A DNA stretch of 64,000 nucleotides from Pseudoalteromonas sp. MM1 (lineage in GTDB: Bacteria; Pseudomonadota; Gammaproteobacteria; Enterobacterales; Alteromonadaceae). The notes below the pieces were generated by a model that saw only the letters and a program-made list of their open reading frames with translations, was not told the origin of the DNA and made no database searches. Below, piece by piece: positions 9,956-19,005 of the stretch. The position numbers and the translations under genes were made by a program. Where the stretch lies: contig NZ_AP027922.1 of assembly GCF_030296835.1 (NCBI RefSeq), positions 1,302,001 through 1,366,000 of the forward strand, in the 5' to 3' direction. Position 1 is the first letter of the stretch; every line of letters begins with the position of its first letter.

Positions 9956-10195
9956 TTACTTACCTTCTTGGCGAAGCCTCACATCAAGTTCATCAATTAC
10001 TTCGCTCCACGCGCCATCTTCTGCTAGCGATTCTGCTAAAAAATGCTGCTGTGATTCATCCCAAAAAGGAGCCTGTTGTAAAAGCGTTGTATCTTCTAGT
10101 GAGTGAGAAGCAATAAAATCGTCAATCTGTTGCTCTGAGCTAGGTAAACCCAATTGTGCAAACAACGTTTTCATATCGTGTTTTGTCGTATCCAT
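9956..10195 (-). CDS. DUF2789 family protein
   Basis: A 79-aa acidic cytosolic protein. The pattern HDMKTLFAQLGLPSSEQQIDDFI ... APFWDESQQHFLAESLAEDGAWSEVIDELD is typical of the DUF2789 family, which is widespread in gammaproteobacteria and has no assigned function. An ATG with a GGAG ribosome site 8-10 bases upstream defines the start. Confidence 0.75.
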   Translation of the reverse strand: MDTTKHDMKTLFAQLGLPSSEQQIDDFIASHSLEDTTLLQQAPFWDESQQHFLAESLAEDGAWSEVIDELDVRLRQEGK

Positions 10196-10406
10196 ATTAT
10201 TACTCCATCTGATTAAATTAAACCAAGCTTAGAGCCAGACTATAGGCTTTGCTAGTTAAACTCTCGCTGAATTGACGGTATTTTTGCTTTAGGTATATAG
10301 TTAACTTGCAGTATAGATAAACATTTTCGCCATACAATTACCAATTACTTTTTATGCGGTAAATACGTTGGCAACGTTGAGGGTAGTAAAGCAAAAAGGA
10401 TACACA

Positions 10407-11051
10407 ATGACAGTCACCACTAATGAGCACACATTAAGCGTACAATACCTTGCTCCTGAAGATATAAGCACTGCAGGAAGTTTAATTTATCAGGCCTATC
10501 ATGATGACCCACTACTGCAAAATTTATTAGGTTATGATCAACATAATATGGCTGCCTATGAGAAAAAATTACGCTCAGTAATACGCGAAGAGCTCAGTGC
10601 TTTTTGGCAAGAAAAACTCCCTTTAATAGGCTTGTACCGCGATGATAAATTAAAAGCAGTGGCGTGTGTATTTGAGTCGAGCAGCCAATTACAGCCAGAG
10701 CGTTATTGGCATTGGCGCTTAAAGCTAATGCTGAGCGCAGGGTATTTGCAAACTAACCAACTAATAGAAAAAGAGCAAACAATACGCACTGCGCTTAATG
10801 CGATTGGTGATTACTACTATTTAGCGTTTATTGCGGTAGACCCGCACGTGCAAGGCCACGGGCTTGGGCGCTACCTATTAAGAGGCTTAGATGATTTAGC
10901 AACTAAAAACACAGGAGCTAAAGGGCTCGCCGTTTTTGTTACACGCCAAGAGCATAATACGTTTTTTAAATCAGAGGGATTTAGCACTTATAAAGCACTT
11001 GCCTTTAATAAAGTATCTGGAGAGCTTCTTTTTAAACCATATGCAAAGTAA
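10407..11051 (+). CDS. GNAT-family N-acetyltransferase
   Basis: The 214-aa product has the GNAT acetyl-CoA motif A in its C-terminal third (LAFIAVDPHVQGHGLGRYLLRGLDDLA), with the Q-x-x-G-x-G signature that binds the pyrophosphate of acetyl-CoA, followed by GLAVFVTRQEHNTFFKSEGF. The substrate cannot be told. The ATG at 10407 follows AAAAAGGATACACA, a good ribosome site; an upstream TTG at 10368 is less likely. It is the last gene before the csrB control region. Confidence 0.82.
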   Translation: MTVTTNEHTLSVQYLAPEDISTAGSLIYQAYHDDPLLQNLLGYDQHNMAAYEKKLRSVIREELSAFWQEKLPLIGLYRDDKLKAVACVFESSSQLQPERYWHWRLKLMLSAGYLQTNQLIEKEQTIRTALNAIGDYYYLAFIAVDPHVQGHGLGRYLLRGLDDLATKNTGAKGLAVFVTRQEHNTFFKSEGFSTYKALAFNKVSGELLFKPYAK

Positions 11052-11087
11052 GTCTGTAAGCGATAAGCGCCATTACGGACATATGCC

Positions 11088-11105
11088 CGTGAGATATATC
11101 TTACA
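11088..11105. promoter_or_regulatory. Putative GacA/UvrY upstream activating box of csrB
   Basis: CGTGAG-ATATAT-CTTACA matches the GacA/UvrY consensus TGTAAG-N6-CTTACA at four of six left and six of six right positions, with the exact six-base spacer. It lies about 160-170 bases before the first part of the csrB region, the usual distance for this activator in pseudomonads. A near-perfect palindrome (ACGGACATATGCCCGT, 11075-11090) abuts it. Confidence 0.5.
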
Positions 11106-11261
11106 TTGGCGTGCGCATTATCAGTTATGGTCGTTCACAAATACAGCTTTAAAAGGGTAAGGTTTTGTTTGATATAGAGTTTTATATTTTTTCATATATA
11201 TTACGAAAAATTAATTTTGTTTACCTAGTAGGATGAAACCCAAACTCGCGTAGTATTTAAC

Positions 11262-11735
11262 TTGTCAAGACGACATAGCTTAACGACTAAGCTACCGCCA
11301 AGGATACGGAATAGGCAACATAGCAGATGCTAGCAGGAAGCATAAAGGACAAGTTAAAAAGGATGCAAGGACGAACTAGGAAGTGCATGAGGCGCTTAGT
11401 AGTTGGAACTACTTAAGGATATTTACGGATGAGGCTACAGGAAGTAGCAGGAGCGTTAGTTTACGCAGGATGGCCAAGGTGGCAAGTGGAAAATGCAGGA
11501 TGTATTTAAAGTGGCAGGAGCTACTTAAAAGGATGACCAAGGATGATGCTACAGTAAGTAGCCAAGCGTTAGTTTACGTGGTTTAGCCAGGGTGGTTATG
11601 GATTTTGCAGGATGCAATGTTGAGGGTAAATAGGGTTGTTTACTCGTTCAGGGGATGATAATACGGATTTTGGGTCAAGGATAACGGGCAGGATGCTGTA
11701 AGAGTGGGGCGTAACTTTTGTTACGCCTTAGTTTT
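11262..11735 (+). ncRNA. csrB: CsrB-type regulatory RNA (CsrA-sequestering)
   Basis: CsrB RNAs bind many copies of the translational regulator CsrA and release its mRNA targets. Between 11300 and 11695 I count 24 GGA motifs, many as AGGA/AAGGA, and several sit in hairpin loops: GCTAC-AGGAA-GTAGC at 11434-11448 and AGTAGTT-GG-AACTACT at 11398-11413. A terminator stem ends it at 11708-11727. The stretch holds no credible protein gene. The position, between syd and yqcC-truC-yqcA, matches E. coli csrB. The 5' end is approximate; at about 470 nt it would be longer than the 369-nt E. coli RNA. Confidence 0.87.
11708..11735 (+). terminator. csrB terminator
   Basis: A perfect 8-bp stem GGCGTAAC / GTTACGCC with a TTTT loop is followed by TTAGTTTT. 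Confidence 0.85.
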
Positions 11736-11790
11736 ATGTATTAATCTATTTATTAATTTCGCTTTAACCCCACTTTTTTAACATTTATTG

Positions 11791-12090
11791 TTAAATTTTG
11801 TGTGGCGGCACAACAACGCTTTTTAGCATTTCATTTTCCATAATTAAAATACCTTGATAGGCATTTTCGCCATCACTTGAAAACTCAAACATGAATTCGC
11901 TTTTGATCCCAGGTTTGCCATTTTTTAAAATGCCAAAGCGGCGTTTTGTGCACGCTACACTCATTAACTGAACCTGTAATTGCTCAGCTTGGCGCGCAGC
12001 ATGACTGTTAGCAGCTTCTGCTACTTTCCGGTTTAGCCAAAATAAGTATATTACAGCGCCAATAGCAATAAACGTCCACAAAGTAGCCAT
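11791..12090 (-). CDS. DUF3301 family membrane-anchored protein
   Basis: A 99-aa protein with one N-terminal membrane segment (residues about 3-20, TLWTFIAIGAVIYLFW) and a soluble part bearing the CTKRRFGILKNGKPGIKSEFMFEFSSDGE block typical of DUF3301. Function unknown. The start overlaps the stop of the DUF3549 gene by one base, so the two are translationally coupled. Confidence 0.75.
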   Translation of the reverse strand: MATLWTFIAIGAVIYLFWLNRKVAEAANSHAARQAEQLQVQLMSVACTKRRFGILKNGKPGIKSEFMFEFSSDGENAYQGILIMENEMLKSVVVPPHKI

Positions 12091-13118
12091 TAAGAGAACA
12101 ACCTTCCAATTGCGCGAGCGAGCGTTTCGCTGCGATTTTCTTTACGTAATAAGCCTAATAAGTGTGGGCGTATAGTGGGTATTGCAACTAAATCAGCAAA
12201 TATACTCGGAAATAGCTCGGCAATTTGCTGGTGGTGCGCACAATTATCCATAAAAATATGTAAGCGCTCTGGCTCTTCTAGTTGAGTAAAGCATCGCCCT
12301 GCAATCGTTAAAAGTACGTCAGAATCCGTGCCAACAGATGAGTTTAATGCAGTATCTATTAGTTGCGTACACAGCCCTTGCGCTTGGCCTTTAGAAAGCG
12401 AGCGCAGTGCGGCGGTTAGTGCAATAGTATCGTTATTTTCAATGGCTGTTTGGCCATAGGCGACTAAAAGCTCACTGAGTGATGGCGGTATTTCAACATG
12501 TTCAAGCATGGCGCTCAAAGGCTGTAATACTTCAAGTGGTAAATGCGGCCAGGCTTTTTGCAAGTTTGCTAAGTTGTTGTCGTTATTTAGGCGCAGTGCA
12601 AAATCGGCAATTCCTTGTAGCGCTACGCTTTGCCAATCATCAAAACCTAAAGCGCCACTAAAGTACAGTTGCGTGTGTTCGTAATATTTAGAGGCTGGCT
12701 GTTTTAACAATACTTTAAGTTGGGCGTTAAAAGCCGCTAATTTATTTGCATTTGGGGTAAACACATACGGGTTATTATCTAGCTTACCATCGGCTTGCTC
12801 GCCAGTGATTTCGCTACCTAGGGCTTCAATAACCATATTAGCGAAATGATCGCGGCTCGCGCTCACTAATTTACTTTGCTCATCAAGTGGAAACTTTAAA
12901 AACCATACATAAGGTTCTTTACTTGCTTTGCTATCCCAAAATTGAATAGCGAGCCATGCATGCCCCGCAAGCGGATAAGGATAAGGAACTTGCGCTTGCT
13001 CAATAGCTAAAAATTGTTTTTTATCAAGCTTAGTAATATGCCTACCAATATCAAAAGCACGCCATTGTGTACCGGCGCCATCTAAAAGTTGGCCAAGTGT
13101 CGCTATGTGTTCGCTCAT
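12090..13118 (-). CDS. DUF3549 family protein
   Basis: A 342-aa soluble protein. The N-terminal region (IATLGQLLDGAGTQWRAFDIGR, YPYPLAGHAWLAIQFWD, PYVWFLKFPLDEQ) is the DUF3549 signature found in Vibrio, Shewanella and Pseudoalteromonas; the C-terminal half is helical and Leu-rich. No function is known. It is the first gene of a two-gene unit with the DUF3301 gene and diverges from yqcC. Confidence 0.75.
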   Translation of the reverse strand: MSEHIATLGQLLDGAGTQWRAFDIGRHITKLDKKQFLAIEQAQVPYPYPLAGHAWLAIQFWDSKASKEPYVWFLKFPLDEQSKLVSASRDHFANMVIEALGSEITGEQADGKLDNNPYVFTPNANKLAAFNAQLKVLLKQPASKYYEHTQLYFSGALGFDDWQSVALQGIADFALRLNNDNNLANLQKAWPHLPLEVLQPLSAMLEHVEIPPSLSELLVAYGQTAIENNDTIALTAALRSLSKGQAQGLCTQLIDTALNSSVGTDSDVLLTIAGRCFTQLEEPERLHIFMDNCAHHQQIAELFPSIFADLVAIPTIRPHLLGLLRKENRSETLARAIGRLFS

Positions 13119-13223
13119 CGTTATCTCAATTGTTTTTACTGCAAAATTGCCTCAATTATACGCCATAGCAGGCATTGAGGGAACAGGGTATAATTGCCCT
13201 ATAACGTAAAAAGAAGAGTGGTT

Positions 13224-13544
13224 ATGTATCAGCAAACACAGGCTTATTTAAACCAATTAAGCACCCTTTTAAAAAAACATAAGCTGTGGCAAAGCACGCC
13301 AATAGAGGCGCACAAATTACAATCTCAAGTGCCTTTTTGTCACGATACCATGGCATTTGAGCAATGGTTACAGTTTGTATTTATTGAAAAAATGCAGCAA
13401 TTAATAACGCTTAATCAACCATTGCCGCAAAATTTTGCCATTGCGCCTATGGCAGAAATGGCGTTAGTAGGTAAAACCGGCAGCGGTGAAATTATAACGC
13501 TACTTAGTGAGCTTGATGCATTTTTAGGTAAACGTCATGACTGA
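13224..13544 (+). CDS. yqcC: YqcC-like protein (DUF446)
   Basis: A 106-aa cytosolic protein with the YqcC pattern PFCHDTMAFEQWLQFVFIEKM and a Pro-rich centre (LPQNFAIAPMAEMAL). Its role is unknown, but it almost always precedes truC, as here, with an eight-base overlap. I chose the ATG at 13224 after AAGAAGAG; an upstream codon at 13194 lies inside a likely promoter (a TATAAT occurs at 13189-13194). Confidence 0.82.
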   Translation: MYQQTQAYLNQLSTLLKKHKLWQSTPIEAHKLQSQVPFCHDTMAFEQWLQFVFIEKMQQLITLNQPLPQNFAIAPMAEMALVGKTGSGEIITLLSELDAFLGKRHD

Positions 13545-14301
13545 AAAGGGAGAACCTGTAGAGTACGGCGAACTTAATATTCTCTACCAAGACGAACACT
13601 TTGTTGCCATAGATAAGCCCGCAGGCTTATTGGTCCATCGCTCTTTTTTAGATAAACACGAAACTCAGTTTGCAATGCAGATGCTGCGCGACCAATTAGG
13701 GCAACATGTATTTCCGGTGCACAGGCTAGATAGACCAACATCGGGCGTGTTGTTATTTGCGCTAAGCTCAGAAGCGGCTCGTGATATGAATCAGTTATTT
13801 ATTGAAGGCACGATTGCAAAACGTTATTTAGCCCTTGTACGTGGTTTTGCGCCTGAATCGGTGTTTCTAGATAAACCATTAAAAGAAGAGCTTGATAAAA
13901 TAGCTGACAAATTTGCTACGCAAAATAAAGCGCCACAAGCGGCGCAAACACAATTTAATTGCCTGCATCAAGCTTCGCTACCCATTCCTATTGGTAAATA
14001 CCCCACGGTGCGTTACTCGCTCGTAGAGTGTTTTCCAAAAACGGGGCGAAAGCATCAAATTAGGCGCCACCTTAATCATTTATCAATACCTATTATTGGT
14101 GATGTAAACCATGGTGATAACCAGCATAATCAATTTTTTAGGGAGCATTTTGCACTGAGGCGGTTAATGCTATTTGCAACGCAGCTTAGTTTTGTGCACC
14201 CTTATACGCATAAACCCATCGTAATTAAAGCGCCACTAGGTGAAGACATGCTTAGTATATGTAAGCAACTAGGTTGGCCACAGCAAGAAAAGGATTATTA
14301 A
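13537..14301 (+). CDS. truC: tRNA pseudouridine synthase C (U65)
   Basis: TruC isomerises uridine 65 of tRNA to pseudouridine. The RluA-type catalytic motif is HRLDRPTSGVLLF with the nucleophilic Asp, following the FVAIDKPAGLLVHRS block; later come GRKHQIRRHLNHLSIPIIGD and the YTHKPIVIKAP end. The 254-aa length is normal. It overlaps yqcC at its start and yqcA by one base at its end, a tight operon. Confidence 0.92.
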   Translation: MTEKGEPVEYGELNILYQDEHFVAIDKPAGLLVHRSFLDKHETQFAMQMLRDQLGQHVFPVHRLDRPTSGVLLFALSSEAARDMNQLFIEGTIAKRYLALVRGFAPESVFLDKPLKEELDKIADKFATQNKAPQAAQTQFNCLHQASLPIPIGKYPTVRYSLVECFPKTGRKHQIRRHLNHLSIPIIGDVNHGDNQHNQFFREHFALRRLMLFATQLSFVHPYTHKPIVIKAPLGEDMLSICKQLGWPQQEKDY

Positions 14302-14750
14302 TGGCACATATTAGTATTTTTGTAGGCAGCGTTAACGGCGGTGCAGAACGTTTAAGTTATGACGTTGCAAATACAATTGAAAAAGCGGGGCACACTGCGA
14401 GCGTTATTAATGAGGCCTCACTTGATGATATTAAAAACGCCTCACATATATTAGTTGTTACCTCTACCACAGGGCAAGGCGATGTACCAAGCAACTTAGC
14501 AGGGCTCTACTTTGCTATGAACAGCACATTTCCGATGCTAACTGATAAGCCATTTGGTGTTATAGCCATGGGCGATAGATGCTACGGCGATACGTTTTGC
14601 GGTGCAGGGCGCAGCTTTGATGAGCTACTACGTGACTTGCAAGCTAAGCCGGTAGGAAACCGTTTGGAAATAGATGCCTGCGAAGATTTCGAGCCTTGGC
14701 CTGTAGCAGAGCCGTGGTTAAAAATATGGCTTGAAAAATTACCTGCTTAG
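14301..14750 (+). CDS. yqcA: Flavodoxin (YqcA/MioC type)
   Basis: A 149-aa flavodoxin, a small FMN electron carrier. The first loop IFVGSVNGGAERLSYDVA holds the phosphate of FMN (a variant of the usual T/S-x-T-G-N motif); VVTSTTGQGDVPSN and IAMGDRCYGDTFCGAGRSFDELL are the two isoalloxazine-binding loops. The ATG at 14301 with AAGGATTATTA just upstream overlaps the truC stop by one base. The cluster yqcC-truC-yqcA is conserved with E. coli. Confidence 0.88.
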   Translation: MAHISIFVGSVNGGAERLSYDVANTIEKAGHTASVINEASLDDIKNASHILVVTSTTGQGDVPSNLAGLYFAMNSTFPMLTDKPFGVIAMGDRCYGDTFCGAGRSFDELLRDLQAKPVGNRLEIDACEDFEPWPVAEPWLKIWLEKLPA

Positions 14751-14761
14751 TAAACTGCTTT

Positions 14762-14970
14762 ATACCAATGCGCATAATTAAGTGATCTATTTTGAGGATG
14801 GATAAACGTGTTGATAGCAAGGCAAAAAGTTCGCGATTTAGTTGTTCTCGGCAATTGCTCCTGCATTGCTCTACCTTCTGCATCCATGCAGTCGTAAATG
14901 AGATTTTTTTAACGCAGATAGTGACACGTTTAGTCCCTGAAAATGATTAAGTATTATTGCGGATTGGTAT
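14762..14970 (-). repeat. Dispersed palindrome-ended repeat, long copy (copy A)
   Basis: This 209-base element has inverted ends (ATACCAATGCGCATAATTAAG at the left; ATACCAATCCGCAATAATAC on the other strand at the right). Read on the minus strand it matches the copies at 39772, 40282 and 45014, including AAACGTGTC, GAACAACTAAAT, TTTTTGCCTTGCTATCAACACG and CCTCAAAATAGA. It contains an extra middle part (about 14849-14905) that the copies at 39772 and 40282 lack but the one at 45014 shares. No coding potential is seen. Confidence 0.75.
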
Positions 14971-14986
14971 TATATTTACAAAACAA

Positions 14987-15010
14987 AAAAGGAGCGCATG
15001 CGCTCCTTTT
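14987..15010. terminator. Bidirectional terminator between yqcA and mltD
   Basis: A perfect 24-base palindrome, AAAAGGAGCGCA and its complement, with flanking A and T, lies between converging genes. Confidence 0.8.
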
Positions 15011-15031
15011 AAGTATTTATTAAACAGTGGG

Positions 15032-16609
15032 TTAACTACTTCTTACATCAACTTTAAGCTTTAACTTTTGACCCGGTTGTAAATACTTTTGGCCGGCTAA
15101 GTTATTCCACTTAATTATTTCGCTTACGGTTAAATTAAATTTAGAGGCAATACGTGCAAGCGAGTCACCACGGCGTACTTTGTAGGTAATAGTACGATTG
15201 GTACTTGCAGTTGCTTGTGGTTTACTCGCTGATTTATAAACAGTAAGCTTTTGATTTAATTTAAGTACTGCATTTTTCTTCAACTTGTTCCACGAAGCCA
15301 GTTCATCCATAGTGACATCGTATTCGCGGCTAATGTCCCACAGGGTGTCGCCACTTTTAACTGTATGCGACAACTTAGTACGGGTGGCTTTATTAGCAGC
15401 TAAACGCATTTGCTTAGGTAAATGTTCGCTATTAATTGCCCCATCGGTTAAGGGGACTAATAACTGTTGGCCAATACGTATGGTGTTTGACTTTAATTTA
15501 TTAAGCGAACGAATAGCACTGGTGCTGGTGGTAAACTTTTTAGCAATAACCGATAGGCTATCACCGCGCGCCACTGTGTATTGTTGCCAGCGTAGGCGGT
15601 CTTTAACATCGGTTTGCGCCAGCTTTTGGCTAAATTGTTCAGCTTTATCGGTGGGTAATAGTAAAAAGTGCGGGCCGTTAGGGTCGGTCGCCCAGCGGTT
15701 AAAGCCTGGGTTTAACCTGTATAACTCAGTAAGGGTCATATCGGCCATATCTGCGGCAAGTGCTAAGTCAATCTGCGTGCCTACATCAACCACCTCTACA
15801 ACTTGCGCGTTAATAACTGGTTTCCACTTTACATTAAACTCATCAGCACGTTTTAATAAATCGGCAAGAGCTAAAAGCTTTGGTACATACGCGGTGGTTT
15901 CGCTTGGTAAATCTAAAGACCAAAAATCGGTAGGTAAATGCTTTTTACGATTTTTCTTAATCGCACGCATTAAGCGCCCTTCGCCCGAGTTATAAGCCGC
16001 TATGGCGTTTAACCAATCGCCTTCAAGGGTTTTATGTAAATACGATAAGTAATCAAGGGCAGCACGCGTAGATTGCACTATGTCGCGTCGGCCGTCATAC
16101 CACCAGTTTTGTTTTAAATCAAAACGCTCGCCCGTTGCTGGCATAAATTGCCAAATACCCGAAGCACTGCGATTAGAGTAACCAAATGGGTCAAACGCAC
16201 TTTCTACAATAGGTAAAAGGGCGATTTCGATAGGCATTTCGCGCTTTTCTACTTCTTCAACAATAAAGTGTAAGTAAGGTTCTGCGCGTTTTGAAATGCG
16301 GTCTAAATAAGCTTGATGACGCGCATAGTAATTACGCTCGGTAACAACAGGGCGGTTTTGCGGTACATCAATAGACAGTTGGTAGCGAATGCGTTCCCAC
16401 ACATCATCAAAAACGGGGGCGTCTTCGCTCTGCTCAACGTGTTGATATTGCTCGTTTACCATCAATGCATTGTTAATATCGTTAGGGCTTGCGCCTTCTA
16501 AGCGCTTATTTGCTTGGGTAGCAGCTTGTGCGTCTGAATCTACGGTTGTTAATGTTTGACAACCACTTAGCGCAAGCGCCAAGGCAATTAATAGAGGAGA
16601 TTTATTCAT
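15032..16609 (-). CDS. mltD: Membrane-bound lytic murein transglycosylase D
   Basis: MltD cleaves the glycan strands of peptidoglycan, giving 1,6-anhydro ends. The 525-aa product is a lipoprotein (lipobox LSGC, Cys17). The SLT catalytic domain at about residues 110-230 has the catalytic Glu in LLPIVESAFDPFGYS and the GIWQFMPATG and AIAAYNSGEG motifs. Three LysM glycan-binding repeats follow, at about 340-390, 410-455 and 470-520 (YTVARGDSLS, HTVKSGDTLW, YKVRRGDSLA). The ATG at 16609 gives an immediate signal peptide; a TTG three codons earlier is possible. Confidence 0.95.
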   Translation of the reverse strand: MNKSPLLIALALALSGCQTLTTVDSDAQAATQANKRLEGASPNDINNALMVNEQYQHVEQSEDAPVFDDVWERIRYQLSIDVPQNRPVVTERNYYARHQAYLDRISKRAEPYLHFIVEEVEKREMPIEIALLPIVESAFDPFGYSNRSASGIWQFMPATGERFDLKQNWWYDGRRDIVQSTRAALDYLSYLHKTLEGDWLNAIAAYNSGEGRLMRAIKKNRKKHLPTDFWSLDLPSETTAYVPKLLALADLLKRADEFNVKWKPVINAQVVEVVDVGTQIDLALAADMADMTLTELYRLNPGFNRWATDPNGPHFLLLPTDKAEQFSQKLAQTDVKDRLRWQQYTVARGDSLSVIAKKFTTSTSAIRSLNKLKSNTIRIGQQLLVPLTDGAINSEHLPKQMRLAANKATRTKLSHTVKSGDTLWDISREYDVTMDELASWNKLKKNAVLKLNQKLTVYKSASKPQATASTNRTITYKVRRGDSLARIASKFNLTVSEIIKWNNLAGQKYLQPGQKLKLKVDVRSS

Positions 16610-16792
16610 ATATACCAATACATCAGGTAAAAAACTCGGCGAATACTACCCGTTATGAGTCAACATTGCCACTTAACGACCAACTTTAACATGCTGATAA
16701 AACCATGCGCTTTTTTTAAACCCATGGTTTTACTTAGCTCAAAGCTAAGCATGATGCTGCAAAATTAATTACAACAGGTCAACATATCTTAA

Positions 16793-17566
16793 CTAAAAGT
16801 TGTCTTTGAAACGTCTCAGACTAGCAAAGTTTTCCCATGGTTCATTGTTTTTTGTAACCAGTATAAATTCTCTTGGGATTAACTCTGTAATAGTAGGTAG
16901 GTCACTGCGCATAAATGGGTTAATTTTAAGCTCTTGGCCTATTGTACTTGGCAGTGTTATTTCGCTCTTATTGCGCTGCGCATCTACTTTATCGCTGTAT
17001 TGGAGTAGCTCAGGGTTACGCGGCTCAACGGCTTTTGCAAATGCTAAATTGGCTTGTGTGTATTCATGCGTACAGTACACTTTGCAGGTTTTAGGTAGCT
17101 CACGCAGCTTATTAAACGACTCCCACATTTGCTCAGGCGTGCCTTCAAATAATCGCCCACAGCCCCCACTAAAAAGCGTATCGCCTGTAAAAGCCAACTC
17201 TTCGTGAATATAACAAATGTGATCAAGGGTATGGCCAGGGGTGGTAATAATGTTAAAACGCGTACCCAATACCTCAATGCTATCGCCATCAACCAGTGTA
17301 TTGGTGATCCCCGCAAACGGACTGTTTATAGGGCCGTACACTGCAATGTTTGAAAACTGTTTTACAAGCTCGGCTACGCCACCGGTGTGATCGCTATGAT
17401 GGTGGGTAATTAAAATGCCACCAAGTTGTATGTTATGCTCTGCTAAATGCGCCATAACGGGCTGGGCGTCGCCTGGGTCAACCACCCATGCTAGGTCGCT
17501 ATTATGGGTAGTTACACACCAAATATAATTGTCAGAAAATGCTTTAATTGCTTTAACTTGCACCAT
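16793..17566 (-). CDS. gloB: Hydroxyacylglutathione hydrolase (glyoxalase II)
   Basis: GloB hydrolyses S-lactoylglutathione to lactate and glutathione, the second step of methylglyoxal detoxification. The metallo-beta-lactamase metal site THHHSDH is at residues 54-60; further ligands are in TTPGHTLDH, FTGDTLFSGGCGRLFEG and YCTHEYT. The 257-aa length is typical. It diverges from the methyltransferase gene, as gloB does from yafS in E. coli. Two weak inverted repeats (16699-16731 and 16734-16750) downstream could be its terminator. Confidence 0.95.
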   Translation of the reverse strand: MVQVKAIKAFSDNYIWCVTTHNSDLAWVVDPGDAQPVMAHLAEHNIQLGGILITHHHSDHTGGVAELVKQFSNIAVYGPINSPFAGITNTLVDGDSIEVLGTRFNIITTPGHTLDHICYIHEELAFTGDTLFSGGCGRLFEGTPEQMWESFNKLRELPKTCKVYCTHEYTQANLAFAKAVEPRNPELLQYSDKVDAQRNKSEITLPSTIGQELKINPFMRSDLPTITELIPREFILVTKNNEPWENFASLRRFKDNF

Positions 17567-17619
17567 ATTAATTTGCTCTATAAAGTGACGGGTAACACCT
17601 AGTATAACGAGCTATAAAA

Positions 17620-18396
17620 ATGAAACCAGCCCTTAGTTTTCAAGAAGGACCCAAACCGCTGTCATGGCAGCAGTTCCCTCATGGGGATTATTTACGTGCT
17701 GACATTGAACAAAAAATGGATCAATGGCTGGGGCGTATGTTTGGTTACCATATGCTTAAATTAGGTAATTTAAGTGGCGAACTTAATACCAGCGTAAGCA
17801 CTATAAAACACCAAGTATGTGTTGCCGAAAAGGGGCCTTACACAGGTGTAATAGCCGATATAGACGAACTGCCTTTTTATGAGCACAGTGTTGATGCGTG
17901 TATTTTAAGTCACTGCTTAGAGTATCACTCAGATCCACACCACATATTACGCGAGGCACACCGCACGCTGATACCCGGTGGATACATTGTTATTACCGGG
18001 TTTAATCCGTTTAGTTTATGTGGATTGGCGCAAATGTTGCCCTTTAGCGGTCAAAAACTGCCGTGGACAGGGCGCTTTTTTACGCCTGCACGGGTAAAAG
18101 ATTGGCTAAACTTATTAGGGTTTGAAATTATTAGTGATGATCGCTTTATTTACTCATCCCTTGCACGGGGTAACAGGCTTTCGCGGTTTGCGTTTTGGCG
18201 CAGTTTTGCCAAACAGTATTTAAAACCTATGGGGAGTGTGTATATGTTGGTAGCGCGAAAACGTGTGGCTCCGCTTACGCCTATAAAACCTAAGTGGCAT
18301 GCAAGGCCACAGTTTTCACCCGTAAAAGGGGCTGGGCTTAGGCAAACCTCAAAGCAGCACTTTAAGCAGTGTGAGCAAAAAAATAATAATAGTTAA
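17620..18396 (+). CDS. Class I SAM-dependent methyltransferase (YafS-like)
   Basis: A 258-aa protein with a Methyltransf_11 core: GVIADIDELPFYEHSVDACILSHCLEY (acidic loop and motif II) and ILREAHRTLIPGGYIVITGFNPFS. The usual glycine-rich motif I is not obvious. Substrate unknown. The gene sits between gloB and rnhA, the place of yafS in E. coli, so it is probably the orthologue. Confidence 0.8.
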   Translation: MKPALSFQEGPKPLSWQQFPHGDYLRADIEQKMDQWLGRMFGYHMLKLGNLSGELNTSVSTIKHQVCVAEKGPYTGVIADIDELPFYEHSVDACILSHCLEYHSDPHHILREAHRTLIPGGYIVITGFNPFSLCGLAQMLPFSGQKLPWTGRFFTPARVKDWLNLLGFEIISDDRFIYSSLARGNRLSRFAFWRSFAKQYLKPMGSVYMLVARKRVAPLTPIKPKWHARPQFSPVKGAGLRQTSKQHFKQCEQKNNNS

Positions 18397-18472
18397 TGGG
18401 TGCGTATGCACTTTTTAACTAACCCCTTAGCTTTTTGTTCACGCCACTAAAAAGTACCAAAGCTTTAACGGG

Positions 18473-18937
18473 TTAAGGCTGGTACCCTACATCGTCAAGC
18501 AGGTTGCTACTGCTTGCGGCGTCACGGGCTAAATCGTCAACTATTTCGTTATATTTATGCCCACTATGTCCCTTTACCCATTTCCATGTAACCGTATGCT
18601 CACTGCAAGCGCTATCAAGGCGTTTCCACAAATCAACATTTTTAACAGGCTTCTTCGCCGATGTTTGCCAGCCTCGTTTTTTCCAATTTGCAATCCACGA
18701 CTCAATGCCTTGCTTAACATATTGGCTATCTGTAGTGAGGTTAACGATGCAAGGGCGGGTAAGTGATTCAAGGGCAACAATGGCCGCTAGCATTTCCATA
18801 CGGTTGTTTGTGGTGAGCTTATAGCCTTGGCTTAATTTTTTTTCGTGGCCGTTATAAATCATAAAAATACCATAACCACCTGGGCCCGGATTACCTAAAC
18901 ATGAGCCATCGGTGTAAATCTCTACGGTTTTTTGCAC
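18473..18937 (-). CDS. rnhA: Ribonuclease HI
   Basis: RNase HI cleaves the RNA of RNA-DNA hybrids. All four catalytic acids are visible: Asp10 in [16 protein letters not shown], Glu48 in [10 protein letters not shown], Asp70 in LTTDSQYV and an Asp in NEIVDDLAR. The 154-aa length is normal. It is divergent from dnaQ with 68 bases between starts, the classic rnhA/dnaQ arrangement with facing promoters. Confidence 0.96.
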   Translation of the reverse strand: MQKTVEIYTDGSCLGNPGPGGYGIFMIYNGHEKKLSQGYKLTTNNRMEMLAAIVALESLTRPCIVNLTTDSQYVKQGIESWIANWKKRGWQTSAKKPVKNVDLWKRLDSACSEHTVTWKWVKGHSGHKYNEIVDDLARDAASSSNLLDDVGYQP

Positions 18938-19005
18938 TGTTTTACCTTGATATTATGTACAATAAAGTGATTATAGAAAGATACCAGAGTCAGGCTAAAT
19001 TCGAT

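Noticed and set aside
11383..11586. 67-aa open frame inside the csrB region
   Set aside because: It has no ribosome site and its codons are the repeated GGA motifs of the RNA.
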